This document shows positions 23,030-35,085 of a stretch of DNA of 64,000 bases, in pieces. The position numbers and the translations under genes are program-made. The DNA lies in assembly GCF_021869535.1 (NCBI RefSeq), contig NW_026262659.1, positions 6,944,001-7,008,000 on the forward strand. Reading direction: 5' to 3'. The notes under the pieces were generated by a model, which searched no databases, was not told the DNA's origin, and saw only the letters and a program-made list of their open reading frames with translations. This DNA comes from Mytilus californianus. Taxonomy: Eukaryota > Mollusca > Bivalvia > Mytilida > Mytilidae. Positions within the stretch are counted from its first letter, which is position 1; the number at the start of each line of letters is the position of its first letter.

Positions 23030-23200
23030 GTTTTTTCGTTTGAATTGTTTCACATTTTTTATGTTTTGCCTTTTCTAACAGATAATACGGTATGCGTTTT
23101 TCTCGTTGTTGAAGGCCGTATGGTAATCTGTAATTGCTTATTTCATCGTCTTTAGAACTATGGTGTATATTGTCTGATTGGCAATCTTTCCATCCCTCTT
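23030..23200 (+). repeat. M1 tail in D2 copy A
   Basis: TTCGTTTGAATTGTTTCACA, TTGTTGAAGGCCGTATGG and GTCTGATTGGCAATCTTTCC. Paralogues lie at 28,370-28,545 and 32,345-32,510, so it entered before the D2 duplication. Confidence 0.6.
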
Positions 23201-23919
23201 TATGTTCATAAACATAAGACATGCCCCTTGTTGAGTCACTGTGATGTCATGAACATGTTGAAATTGACAAATTTAACCTAAAATAACCATTTAGTACATA
23301 TTTTGGGACAAAATAGATATGAGCAACAGCTTTATCCAAAAAGATACATCTTGAAGCAAAATATTTTCTTTGGTAAAGCCGATGCTCATATATAAATATT
23401 AATGACAAATTCTCAAAATTAGGCAATTTTGGCAGTTTATTTAAGGTTTTGAACTAAATTCCGGAAGTTCGAAACCCTAATACAAATATGTAAGACAACA
23501 TTCAAAAATCTAAATGCTGACAGACTAACTTATTATGACCATACTTTGTTTTATTTTCGTATTCTTAGGGCAAACAAAAATGGCCTTATCATACCTTCTC
23601 TTTATGGGCATACCGAGGTTTTTGCAGACGTGAAACTAGATTAATTAATCCTAGCACTATTTTGTGCTTATAGCATGTCATTTTGACTATGTGGTGTTTG
23701 TTTTTTCTGTCTTTTTAACGTATATTTTGTCAGATGCTTCGGATGTTGGTGTTTGGTGTGATCTGTTGATTCAAAGCGTCGGTATTATGTATTTTTGAAT
23801 ACATGTGTTCTGTATCATTCTTACAACATTTTAAGCACCTTTTTTGTTTCTCGTGAACATTACCTAACGTAGTCCTATTACTATGCACACAACATAACTA
23901 TTGCAGGGTATCGAATAAC

Positions 23920-24215
23920 TTCCTCCTGTACTCTAGAGACAAGATAAATATAGTGTTGTATAAAGTAAAGTGTTACATAGTTTTATCGGTAATTGATTGT
24001 ATTGGTTGATACTTGGGTGATAATGAGTGAATCAAACGTCTTTATGTCAATAAAGTATGAAATAAAAACAAGATTTACTTGTGTGTACCACATGCATGTT
24101 TTGTCACTGGACATGAAATATTTTTACTGCAAAAATGTTGTATGCACTTTTCAACTGTAATTATACATGATGGTGTAATCTCTCAGGTATTTCATAGCTT
24201 TTTATTACAAGGGAC
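23920..24215 (+). repeat. R1 block, copy 5
   Basis: Contains ACCACATGCATGTTTTGTCA and CTGGACATGAAATATTTTTA; first U-R1-V module of D2 copy A. Confidence 0.75.
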
Positions 24216-25100
24216 TTATTGTTAAGGAGTAATTAACATGTATTGTCGATAGAAATATCGGTTCTTCAAAATTTATATTTGGACTGATAACATATCTTTT
24301 CGGAATGTACATCTTGTGTAGTGACATTGGTTAATTGATATGTTCCTCCCTCTTGGGCATTAGTTCAATACTAAAGGTATTGTTTCTAAACCCACAATTG
24401 TTATAAAATTCCGTTTATGTCATCGAAACAGAGCAAACATTACAAAACTGCAAAACGTATGCATATAGTGTTTGACAAATGTGATATCTAAATTTGTAGT
24501 TAAAACAATTCCGTGGAGGATGATCTGTTTCTTGTTAATTTTATTCCTTTGTCCATATTTAGAAGAAAAGAGCAAGCAAGTATTATAAAATAATTTTCAT
24601 CAAAACAATATCGAAGAAAAAGAAACCACAGGGTATTACAAACTATTAAGACGACGAAAGACAGAAAGCATTCTGATAAAAACAAAATCTCGAAACATTA
24701 CGCAGAACACCACAGAAAAATAGTATCATGTAATTATGTGTTTTATTTTTAAGAAGTACGTAGTACATGGTCTCGATATGCAAAGGCAGGTTTTTACGCA
24801 CGTAAAACCGCTTTAATCCCAGCACTATGTTGTGCATATACCATGTCATTTTGACAATATGTTGTTCTTTTTGCTGAATTTGTCTTGTTTACCTATATTT
24901 TGTCAGATGACTCGTATGTTGGTGTTTGATGTGATCTGTTGCACCGATGTTTCAAGTTGTCGCTGTTATGTGTTATTAAATTCATGTGTTCTGTATCATT
25001 CTTACAATATTTATAGCACCCCTATTGTTGCTCGTAAACCTTAACTAAAGTAGACCTATTACTAACCACTCACCATTATTATGGCAGGGTATCAAATAAC

Positions 25101-25400
25101 TTCCTTCCGCAACGCAAGCGTGAGACAAAATAATAGTTTCGTTGTATAAAGTAGCATGCTACATAGTTTTATCTCAATTGATCGTATTGGTTTGTACTTG
25201 GTGGATAATGAGTGAATCAAATGTCTTTATGTCAACGAAGTATAATTAAAACAGGATTTACTTGTGTGTACGACATCTTTGTTTTGTCACTGGACATCAA
25301 ATATTTGTACTCATAAAATGTAAAATGTACTTTTAGACTGAAATTATACTTGATGATCTAATATCTTAGGCTTTTCATATCCATTTATTACGCAGGATTA
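25101..25400 (+). repeat. R1 block, copy 6
   Basis: Contains GACATCTTTGTTTTGTCACT and GGACATCAAATATTTGTACT; second module of D2 copy A. The ACATGCATGT palindrome is lost here, while TGTCACTGGACA is kept. Confidence 0.75.
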
Positions 25401-26585
25401 ACTTTTTAAAAGTGTAATTAAAATGTATTTTCGATAGCTATATCGGTTCTTAGCAGTTTGAATTAGGACTTAGAAATTACCAAATAATTTGCCTTCTAGG
25501 ATCACTGAAAAAATTGCTTCTTGTGTAGTGACATTGGTACCGCTTGATATTGTTCATACTGTTAATTGATATGTTACTCTCTCTTAGACATTAGTTGAAC
25601 ATTAAGCGTATAGTTTCCAAATCCAAAATAGTTCTGACATTCCGTTTTTGTCATCGAAAAAGAGCAAACATGACAAAACTGCAAAACATATGCATGTAGT
25701 TTTTAATGAATGTGATATAAAAATTGTCAATTAAAACAATTCCTTGGGGGGTGATCTGTATTTTGTTAATTTTATTCTTTTGTTGAAGTTCTTGAAATAA
25801 TTAAATGGGCAGTTTTCATAAAAATGTGTGTCATCAAATGTATTCAATTATGAATAAATACTTAGGTTTTATTTCATTACATTTAATTTCTCTAATTTGG
25901 AGTAAAATGTTCTTTAAAATGTTTAATACGAATATCAACTATGTTTATTTTACTTGTACTTGTACTTATTTTCATTACTGATCAATTGAAAGATTTCATT
26001 TAAGTACTATAAACTACATTCCGTTATTGATATTAAAATTCCAAATAAACCATTAATTAGGTAAAATTAGATCGGATATGATGTGGCTCGTTTTGTTGTG
26101 ATGTAAGTGAAAAAAAAATACAGAATGAAAATCTGAACATTTTGTGTTCTCGTGTCATGAGCACTTTTGGTGATGATTTACTCTGTATTATATCTACCAT
26201 ACTTTTGTCACAAAATCCGTCTTAGGTAAATTGTTGTTTTTATTTCACATTCCCAAAGATGTAAAAAGTAAAAGAACAAAAATTCCTAACTCCAATGAAA
26301 ATTCCTTTTTCAAATGGCAAAATCAAAAGCTCAGACACATCAAACGAATAAAAAACAACTGTCATATTCTTGACTTGGTGCAGGCATTTCCTTATGAAGA
26401 AAACGGTGGGTTAAACCTAGTTTTATGTTATACACAATTCATACGATCACACAACGCTGTTTAATTGACGGACGTGTCAGGAAGTTAGTACATCACTTTA
26501 TTTTCAGCTATGAAAATTTTTGAATTGACCGGAGTTGTTTTGAATACATACAAGCATACATCACTAAATTTGCAGCATCAACTTA

Positions 26586-26715
26586 AGACTTAAATTTAAA
26601 CTTTGTTTACCATTTGGTCTTTTTAACTTTTTTTATTCGAGCGTCACTGATGGGTTTTTGTTTGGAGACGAAACTCGCGTATGGCGAACAAAATATTAAT
26701 CCTGGAATCTATGAT
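26586..26715 (+). repeat. M5 short interspersed element in D2 copy B
   Basis: GAGCGTCACTGATGGGTTTT and GAGACGAAACTCGCGTATGG; counterpart of 20,690 and 31,975. Confidence 0.65.
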
Positions 26716-27667
26716 CAGTTTATAAATTAAATCAACGAGTATTGGTATAGGAGTGTTTTATTTATATGACAGACAGAACTTAAATTAAATGCCTGTAACC
26801 ATTTTATTTATTCCTTGATTATGTTTATGTTTTTCGCTAATATTAACTATATACGTTGCCTGCTCTTATCCGTTGGGTTTCAAACAAAATGATCAGTTGT
26901 ACGATGTGATTTATTTTGAAGATATAAGTGGTGCAAATATTGCTTACGTTCTGGTTATTTCTTCAATTGCTGGTCTTTTCGTATCTTTCACTTTACATTT
27001 ATTTTGCCGTGTGTTCCTCAGTGACATGATGTTTATTTCGATATAAGGATAAGGATATGTGGTAGTATTACCATGCCATCAGCGACCACAAAACAATATC
27101 AAACAACTAAAGGTCACCGTACGGGCTTCAACAATGACGATCCTTGTTTCATCTTATTTTTATAATTATGAGTCATTGCTCCATAGTAAAATGTTCGTCA
27201 AGTTCACACATACTATAACAATTGCTTTTATCATTCCACAAAAACGGGACTGAAATAGAATGATAAATATAGATATATCAATGATCTTCCATCATATAAA
27301 ATTATCTGTTGGTTTTTTTCATTGTTGAAGGCCGTACGCTGACATAGTAGTAAATAAATATAACATTAAATATCAATGTCCTATCATCAAAATTATTACA
27401 AGCAACAACAATATTTTGCAAGCAACAATAATCCCTACAGAATGACATAAGAAAAACAATGACCAGTTTCTACACTTGAAAAGGCCGGAATATTTGGCTG
27501 GATTACAAAAAAACTAATCAAAGATATCATGCTTATAATTAAATAACTAAGCACGCCTTATGCACATTTGGTCAACTCATCGGTGATGCTGGAATCAACC
27601 AGTTATAAGGCTACAAAAAGTTAGTTTTTATCCATTTAATTTTAATCTACCATGTCAACGACAATTA

Positions 27668-27989
27668 GTACAGTAAAGAAATACAATAATGAACATACAA
27701 TAATGAACATACAATAATGAACATACAATAATGAACAAACAATAAAGAACAAACAATAAAGAAAGATCATAAAATAAAGAACAAATACATAACATAAAAT
27801 AAAGAACAAACAATGAAGAAAGATCATAAAATAGTGAACAAATACATAACATACAATAAAGAACAAACAATGAAGAAAGATCATACAATAAAGAACTAAC
27901 AATGAAGAACATACAATAATAAACAAATACATAACATACAATAAAGAACAAACAATGAAGAACATACAGTAATGAACATACAATAAAGA
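27668..27989. repeat. 14-bp minisatellite, short paralogue
   Basis: About 320 bp of the GAACATACAATAA family with many AACAAACAATGAAGAA-type variants. Both arrays end in the same sequence (CATACAATAAAGATTCGACA), so they occupy the same site in D2 copies A and B and differ about three-fold in length. Confidence 0.85.
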
Positions 27990-28369
27990 TTCGACAAATT
28001 CAAAAACGTTTGATAATATAGAAAACAAGTACAAACAATAGTACAAACAATAATATGATGTTTTTCTATTGTACTTGAAATCTGATTACACAACAGTTCA
28101 TAATCTTTCAGTTGGTCTCTTAATCGTATCTGTTTTTGTTATAAAAAAATGAGTTTAAACAAGGTGAAATAAAATGTTATTGATTACACATTTCTTGCAA
28201 ACTGCAATGAAATTCGTCAATGTGTTTTGTATATCCCCATGTGTTGTTATTTTTTATTTTGATTTGTATATTAGAAATAAATGAACTATTGTAACATCTT
28301 TAGCAAACTGTTAATTTTATTATGTACACACCAGGTGTATTTCGTAACTTGTATTGTTATACAATAAGC

Positions 28370-28545
28370 CCTAAGTTTTCTCGTTTGAATTGTTTCACAT
28401 TTTTCATGTTTGGCCTTTTATATTTGACTATACGGTATGCGTTTTTCTCGTTGTTGAAGCCCATATCGTAATCTGTAATTGCTTATTTCTTCGTCATTAG
28501 AACTATGGTGTATATTGTCTGATTGGCAATCTTTCCACCCCTCTT
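28370..28545 (+). repeat. M1 tail in D2 copy B
   Basis: Counterpart of 23,030-23,200: TTCTCGTTTGAATTGTTTCA, TTGTTGAAGCCCATATCG, GTCTGATTGGCAATCTTTCC. Confidence 0.6.
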
Positions 28546-29232
28546 TATGTTCATAAACATAACACATGCCCCTTGTTGGGTCACTGTGATGTCATGAACA
28601 TGTTGAAATTGACAAATTTAACCTAAAATAACCATTTAGTACATAGTTTGGGACAAAATAGATATGAGCAACAGCTTTATCTAAAAAGATACATCTTGAA
28701 GCAAAATATTTTCTTAATATAAGCCGATGCGCATATATAAATATTAATGACAAATTCTCAAAATTATGCAATTTCGGCAGTTTATTGAAGTTTTGTACTA
28801 AATTCCGGAAGTTCGAAACCCTAATACAAATATGTAAGACAACATTCAAAAATCTAAATGCTGACAGACTAACTTATTATGACCATACTTTGTTTTATAA
28901 TCGTATTCTTAGGGCAAACAAAAATGGCCTTATCATACTTTCTCTTTATGGGCATACGGAGGTTTTTGCACACTATTTTGTGCTTATAGCATGTCATTTT
29001 GACTATGTGGTGTTTGTTTTTTCTGTCTTTTTAACGTATATTTTGTCAGATGCTTCGGATGTTGGTGTTTGGTGTGATCTGTTGATTCAAGGCGTCGCTA
29101 TTATGTATTTTTGAATACATGTGTTCTTTATCATTCTTACAACATTTTAAGCACCTTTTTTGTTTCTCGTGAACATTACCTAACGTAGTCCTATTACTAT
29201 CCACACAACATAGCTATAGCAGGGTATTGAAT

Positions 29233-29520
29233 AACTTCCTCCTGTACTCTAGAGACAAGATAAATCTAGTGTTGTGTAAAGTGTTACATAGTTTTATCGG
29301 TAATTGATTGTATTGGTTGATACTTGGGTGATAATGAGTGAATCAAACGTCTTTATGTCAATAAAGTATGAAATAAAAACAGGATTTACTTGTGTGTACG
29401 ACATGCATGTTTTGTCACTGGACATGAAATATTTTTACTGCAAAAATGTTGTATGCACTTTTAAACTGTAATTATCCATGATGGTGTAGTATCTCAGGTA
29501 TTTCATAGCTTTTTATTACA
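29233..29520 (+). repeat. R1 block, copy 7
   Basis: Contains GACATGCATGTTTTGTCACT and GGACATGAAATATTTTTACT; first module of D2 copy B. Confidence 0.75.
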
Positions 29521-30430
29521 AGGGACTAATTGTTTAGGAGTAATTAACATGTATTGTCGATAGTAATATCGGTTCTTCGAAATTTGTATTTGGACTGATA
29601 ACATATCTTTTCGGAATGTACATCTTGTGTAGTGACATTTGTTAATTGATATGTTCCTCCCTCTTGGGCATTAGTTCAATACTAAAGGTATTGTTTCTTA
29701 ACCCACAATTGTTATAAAATTCCGTTTATGTCTTTGAAAAAGAGCAAACATTACAAAACTGCAAAACGTATGCATATAGTGTTTGACAAATGTGATATCT
29801 AAATGTGTAGTTAAAACAATTCCGTGGAGGATGATCTGTTTCTTGTTAATTTTATTCCTTTGTTCATATTTAGAAGAAAAGAGCAAGCAAGTATTATAAA
29901 ATAATTTTCATCAAAACAATATCGAAGAAAAAGAAACCACAGGGTATTACAAACTATTAAGACGACGAAAGACAGAAAGCATTCTGATAAAAACAAAATC
30001 TCGAAACATTACGCAGAACACTACAGAAAAAGAAGCGCGATTCCTCTAAAAACAGTATCATGTAATTATGTGTTTTATTTCTAAGAAGAAATTAGTATAT
30101 GGTCTCGATATGCAAAGGCAGGTGTATGCGCACGTAAATTCGCTTTAATCCCAGCACTATGTTGTGCATATACCATGTCATTTTGACAATATGTTGTTCT
30201 TTTTGCTGAATTTGTCTTTCCCCTATATTTTGTCAGATGACTCGTATGTTGGTGTTTGATGTTATCTGTTGCACCGATGTTTCAAGTTGTCGCTGTTATG
30301 TATTATTGAATTCATGTGGTCTGTATCATTCTTACAATATTTATAGCACCCTTATTATTGCTCGTGCACCTTAACTAAAGTAGACCTATTACTAACCACT
30401 CACCATCATTATGGCAGGGTATCAAATAAC

Positions 30431-30715
30431 TTCCTTCCGCAACGCAATCGTGAGACAAAATAATAGTTTCGTTGTATAAAGTAGCGTACTACTCAATTGA
30501 TCGTATTGGTTTGTACTTGGTGGATAATGGGTGAATCAAATGTCTTTATGTCAATGAAGTATAATTGAAACAGGATTTACTTGTGTGTACGACATCTATG
30601 TTTTGTCACTGGACATCAAATATTTGTACTCCTAAAATGTAAAATGTACTTTTAAACTGAAAGTATACTTGATGGTGTAATATCTTAGGTTTTTCATATC
30701 TATTTATTACGCAGG
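30431..30715 (+). repeat. R1 block, copy 8
   Basis: Contains GACATCTATGTTTTGTCACT and GGACATCAAATATTTGTACT; second module of D2 copy B. It shares the palindrome loss with copy 6, as expected if the internal doubling came before the D2 duplication. Confidence 0.75.
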
Positions 30716-31835
30716 ATTACATTTTCAAAGGCGTAATTAATATATATTTTCGATAGCTATATCGGTTCTTCGAATGTTGTATTTGGACTTTGAAGTTACC
30801 AAATCATTTACCTTCTAGTATCACTGAACACATATCTTGTCGAAGTGTGAATCTTGTATAGTGACATTGGTATAGCTTAATATTTTTAATTGATATGTTC
30901 ATCTCTCTTGGAATTAGTTCAACATTAAACGTATAGTTTCCAAACCCACAATAGTTCTAAAATTCCGTTTTTGTCATAAAAAAAGAGAAACATGACAAAA
31001 CTGCATAACAGATTGATGTAGTATCTAATAAATGTGGTATCTAAATTGTAAATTCAAACAATTTCGAGGGGGGAGGTCTGTATCTTCTCAATTTTATTAT
31101 TTTGTTGAAGTTCATGAAATAATAAAATGGCCTTTTTTTAGTTTTTGCTATTAAATGTATTAAATTATGAATAGAAAGAAACCTAGGTTTTATTTCATTA
31201 CATTTAATTCCTCTAATTTGGAGCAAAATATTCTTTAAAATGTTTAATACGAATGCCAACTATTTTCATTAGTGATCAATTGTAGAATGGCATTTAAGTA
31301 CTATAAACTACATTCCGTTATTGATATCGCAATTACAGATAAATCATTGGTTTAGGTAAAATTAGATCGAATATAATGTGGCTCGTTTTGTTGTGATGTC
31401 AGTGAAAATGAAATACAGAATGAAAATCTTAACGGAAATTACTTTGTCCTAAGAACATTTTGTGTTCTCGTGTCATGAGGTCTTTTGATGATGATTGACT
31501 CTTATATCTTATACTTCTGTCACAAAATCAGTCTTAATTTTATTAGTTAAATTGTTTATTTTTTATTTCACATTCACACGATGTAATACGTGTTGTTATA
31601 CACAACTAATACGAATCACAATACGCTATTTTTTTGACGAGCGTGTCAGGAAGCTAGTACATCACTTTATTTTCTGATATTAAATTTTTGGATTGGCCGG
31701 AGTTATGTTTTACATTTTTATCTAAGCGGATGAATAGCGTTCAATGCAAATTTTTCCTTGTCTATATTGTCAACCAAGCTTGATGTTTTGTAAACCGGTA
31801 TTTCTATTTTGTATTTTCAATACATACAAACATAC

Positions 31836-31950
31836 AGTTGTTGTCCATTCGTTTGATGTGTTTTGTCATTTGATTTTGCCATGTGATTAGGGACTTTCCG
31901 ATTGAATTTTCCTCGGAGTTCAGTATTTTTGTGATTTTACTTTATACGTC
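31836..31950 (+). repeat. M6 interspersed repeat inserted in D2 copy C
   Basis: GTTGTTGTCCATTCGTTTGA, TTTGATTTTGCCATGTGATT, GATTGAATTTTCCTCGGAGT and TTTTGTGATTTTACTT. Copies A and B read straight from ACATACAAGCATACATCA to the following block, so this is a clean insertion after duplication. Confidence 0.7.
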
Positions 31951-31974
31951 ATTCTTTTTGCAGCATCCAATGAA

Positions 31975-32110
31975 GTCTTAAATTCAAACTACATACTTTA
32001 TTTGGTCTTTTTAACTTTTTTGATTCGAGTATCACTGATGAGTTTTTATTTGAGTACGAAACGCGCGTCTGGCGAACAACATTTTAATCCTGGTATCTAT
32101 GATGAGTTCA
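31975..32110 (+). repeat. M5 short interspersed element in D2 copy C
   Basis: GAGTATCACTGATGAGTTTT, GAGTACGAAACGCGCGTCTG and TTTTAATCCTGGTATC. Confidence 0.65.
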
Positions 32111-32344
32111 TTAACTAAATTAACGAGTATTGTCATACGAGGGTTTTATTTATATGACAAACATAACTAAAATAATGCCTGTAGCAATTCTATTTATTCC
32201 TTGATTATATTTATGTTTTTCGCTAATATTTACTATATGCGTTGCCTGCTCGTATCCGTCGAGATCAAAACAAAAGGATAAGGATCAGTTGTACGTTGTG
32301 ATTTATTTGGGAAATGTTAGTGGTGCAAAATTGCTTAACTTCCA

Positions 32345-32510
32345 TTTATTCTATTATTTCACATTTTTAATGTTGGCCTTTGATAACTGACTTTATGGTA
32401 TGGGTTTTTCTCATTGTTGAAGGCCGTATGGTGATCAATAACTGCTTATTTCATCGTCATCTAAACTCTATTGAATAGTTGTCTTTTGGCAATTTTACCA
32501 CACCTTTTTA
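32345..32510 (+). repeat. M1 tail in D2 copy C
   Basis: TTGTTGAAGGCCGTATGGTG, GAATAGTTGTCTTTTGGCAA and TTTTACCACACCTTTTTATT. Confidence 0.6.
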
Positions 32511-32919
32511 TTTTCATAAACATAACAAATGCCACTTGTTGGGTCACTGTGATGTCATGAACATGTTGAAATTGACGAATTTCACATAAAATAACCAGCA
32601 AATGCATAATATGAGCAACGGCCTTATTAAAAAAATCATCTTAAAGCAAAATTTTTGTTTTGGTAAAGTCGATGCGCATATTTAAATATTAATGACAATT
32701 CTCAAAATTAGGCAATTTTTTGCAGTTTATAAAAGTTTTGTACTAAATTCCGGAAGTTCGAAACCCTAATACAAATATGTAAGACAACATTCAAAAATCA
32801 AAATGCTGACAGACAAACTTATTATGACCATACTTTTTTTTTTTTTTTTTGTATTCATAGGGCAAACAAAAATGGCCTTATCATACCTTTGTCTTAGGTG
32901 CATAGTTCGATGAAAATGC

Positions 32920-33834
32920 AACTAAACAGCAAATTTAAGCAAAAGAAATCCAAAGGACAATAAACGGAGAATAACATACATTTAGTTCCACCATAAATAG
33001 CTATTTCTCAAACATAATTAAACTTAGAATACGAAATGAGACAAAGACTTGCATGTAACAGACACATTGATATGAGGGTTAAACTAGTGTTTTGAGATCC
33101 CATCCGTTCCTTGGTTATATCTGAAGCACAAGGATTTACAAAAGCTACATTAATGGACATAAAATAACATGATAATTAGTGGAAACAGAGGGAAAAGATC
33201 TTTACAGTGTTGCACTTTCCTTTACATAAATATTGTAATATTTGTACAGGTTATTATCCACTTTTCAAAATTTTCCGTAACATAGAATACTATTCATTAT
33301 AGTGGATTAAATCTTCCACCTTTGGTCTCTGTAATGTAGTTGTCTCGTGGCAATCATACCACGTCTTATTATTTGCAATGCGTATTACAAGTTTTCTTTA
33401 CAATTGAGTTGCATGATAACATTGTATCATCGTTCATTATTTTACAATGGGACTGTCACTTTTATTTTACGTTTTAATTTTAAGCGAGGGTGAACAAAAA
33501 TGAAGAATGATTTTTTTTTATATATATATATTATTACGCATTCCTTGAAACAAAAGTCTACACATTTCGTATAGTTCTCATTTTTTTCAACCTTTCTAAC
33601 ATGACATGCATTCAATAACAGTAATTTTTCTTTCGGTAGTCCTCCTACATGATTAGGTCGTGTTATATTTATCTATATCTTTCTAAAGACTTGGTAAATG
33701 CAAAATTTTAAAGCTTAAATGATCCCAAAACTTGAATTCAAAACCGTTATCGTAGCTTTTTTGCTTCAAAAATAGCTTTACCATTCAAAGAGTCACAACT
33801 TATATTTGAAGGTCTCAACAAGCCCTTCGTTAAA
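32920..33834. other. Mostly unassigned sequence with one M1 tail
   Basis: No gene signal. 33,325-33,372 (TGTAGTTGTCTCGTGGCAATC, ATACCACGTCTTATTATT) is an M1 tail. A T run leading into a short TATATATATA stretch lies at about 33,511-33,530. The rest shows no repeat I recognise. Confidence 0.4.
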
Positions 33835-34050
33835 TCGTGTGACGTTTGCATATGTCAGTTGATAACGCGCGTGCATGTTCACCTGTACATAATACGGGCC
33901 TTATTAACTGGGGTCTGCTCCTGACATAAAAACTGTCTCAGCAGGGTTATGAGAAAGCACAAATGAAATCAACAATGCAAGTTTCATGGTCACCATCACG
34001 ACTTGGTTAACCGATACGATATGTCTGTGTCTCGGAGATATGTTTCTTTG
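33835..34050 (+). pseudogene. Heavily decayed RT retroelement C-terminal fragment (M2)
   Basis: The DNA TGTCAGTTGATAACGCGCGT, GCATGTTCACCTGTACAT and CATGGTCACCATCACGACTT aligns in order with the better-kept copy at 34,860-35,050 (CCCAGTTGATACGTTATGC, GCATGTTCACACTATGCGG, ACACCATCACGAATTGG). Readable protein pieces are short (CQLITR, FHGHHHDLVNRYDMSVS) and separated by frameshifts and stops. It is an older, independent copy lying about 0.9 kb upstream of the next one in the same orientation. Confidence 0.6.
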
Positions 34051-34744
34051 CGTACCAGAAAATGTGTTTCATCTGCATATTTACTGATTATCACTTATTC
34101 TTTATTGTGACATTTAGTGATGCATGCAGAGCAGGCAATACTAACCCTGCAACGCATCCGGTGTGGTGTTCGTGTGATTCCTTAAGGTTATGTTTTTACC
34201 TTGATTTCGGTCTGTAAATTCAGAAATGTTTGCTTGCATTTTTAATAGCGATTGTTTAACAATGGACAAAATACGAAAATAACTTGCGATTCCAAGACCT
34301 GCAGCATACAAATAATATCAAAATTTAAACTTCTAGTATTTATCTTTGAGAAAACTATCCCATCGCTATTTTCGCAAAACAGAACAATTCAAACGATTAA
34401 ATTACATCAGCATTAAGCATAGCTCCTGAGGTCATACAAATGGGCGTTTACATAAGGGACACAGAGAACATTTATCAACTTCGTATGCTTGTAGAACAAG
34501 TAATGTTAGGTTGAATAATTTCCTGAATTTTTATTTAGTCGAACTCTATTTAACTGCGATGACTTCTACAAAATATAAGGGTCTTAAACATAGTAAAACT
34601 AAAAAATAAAACCTGACATGCAAGGCACGGTCTATATTTGCACATTATTGACACGGATATATCTTTAAAGGATATTTGAAATCGTGATTTTCCAAAAGCT
34701 CGACACTCATCATTACATAAGACTTAAGTTTCAAGAATGGTAGG
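34051..34744. other. Unassigned sequence between two RT remnants
   Basis: A+T-rich, no recognisable repeat or coding signal. It separates two same-orientation fragments of one retroelement family. Confidence 0.35.
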
Positions 34745-35085
34745 ATGACTGCTTCATACCTTAATCTTTTACTCAAATCTATGACAAACGGGAGGATTTC
34801 AACTACCCAATTATCAATTTCCCATTTCTCAGCAGTAACATACCCTCTGCCGCATCGTATGGTGTTTACATGTCCCAGTTGATACGTTATGCTCGTGCAT
34901 GTTCACACTATGCGGACTTCATATACAGGAGTGTGCTTCTTACACAGAAACTGCTCCAACAGAGTTATGAGGAGGAAAGATTAAAAATGACACTCCGTAA
35001 ATTTTATGAACACCATCACGAATTGGTTGATCTATACGATGTGTCTATGTCTAAACTAACTAACGACATTTTTACCACGTCTTAG
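34745..35085 (+). pseudogene. RT retroelement C-terminal ORF fragment (M2)
   Basis: From 34,745 the reading RMTASYLNLLL is followed by a ~31-base deletion relative to 52,740-52,790, which shifts the frame. The later frame reads YDKREDFNYPIINFPFLSS, then YGVYMSQLIRYARACSHYAD, then RKFYEHHHELVDLYDVS, and ends at a TAG (35,083). The order is that of the region after the RT catalytic site; the catalytic YIDD itself is missing. Seventy-one codons from an ATG at 34,870 are open, but that start is internal and there is no reason to think it is used. The 5' end is cut off, as usual for target-primed retroelement insertions. Confidence 0.75.

Larger units (their letters stand above)
20420..26430 (+). 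repeat. Tandem segmental duplication D2, copy A
   Basis: The unit begins near ATTACACAACGCTGTTTA (20,431) and the next copy begins at the equivalent sequence near 26,447. Internal order: M5 element, CATCAGCGACCACA block, minisatellite, M1 tail at 23,030, block with GGAAGTTCGAAACCC, then two successive U-R1-V modules (23,470-24,780 and 24,780-25,960). Similarity to copy B is high over kilobases: open frames of 64 and 61 codons appear in both with few changes. The size difference from copy B is mostly the minisatellite. Confidence 0.8.
26431..31590 (+). repeat. Tandem segmental duplication D2, copy B
   Basis: Same block order as copy A: M5 at 26,586, CATCAGCGACCACA block at 27,075, short minisatellite, M1 tail at 28,370, GGAAGTTCGAAACCC at 28,807, two U-R1-V modules (28,860-30,130 and 30,130-31,260). 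A segment at ~27,555-27,665, just before the minisatellite, has no counterpart in copy A. Confidence 0.8.
31590..32920 (+). repeat. Tandem segmental duplication D2, partial copy C
   Basis: Begins with the block equivalent to 20,431 and 26,447 (ATACGCTATTTTTTTGACGAG), carries M5 at 31,975, then jumps near 32,340 to the M1 tail and the GGAAGTTCGAAACCC block (32,753), skipping the minisatellite and its flanks. It stops near 32,900. It carries an M6 insertion (31,836-31,950) missing from copies A and B, and a long T run at 32,838-32,851 within the U block. Confidence 0.7.

Noticed and set aside
21160..27253. Frames of 64 codons conserved at 21,160 and 27,059, and of 61 codons at 24,500 (-) and 29,811 (-)
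   Set aside because: They are conserved because the DNA is a recent segmental duplicate; similarity continues equally outside the frames.
23461..32775. GGAAGTTCGAAACCC phrase (three copies) as a possible tRNA T-arm
   Set aside because: There is no matching acceptor, anticodon or D-arm around it; it is simply part of the D2 repeated block.
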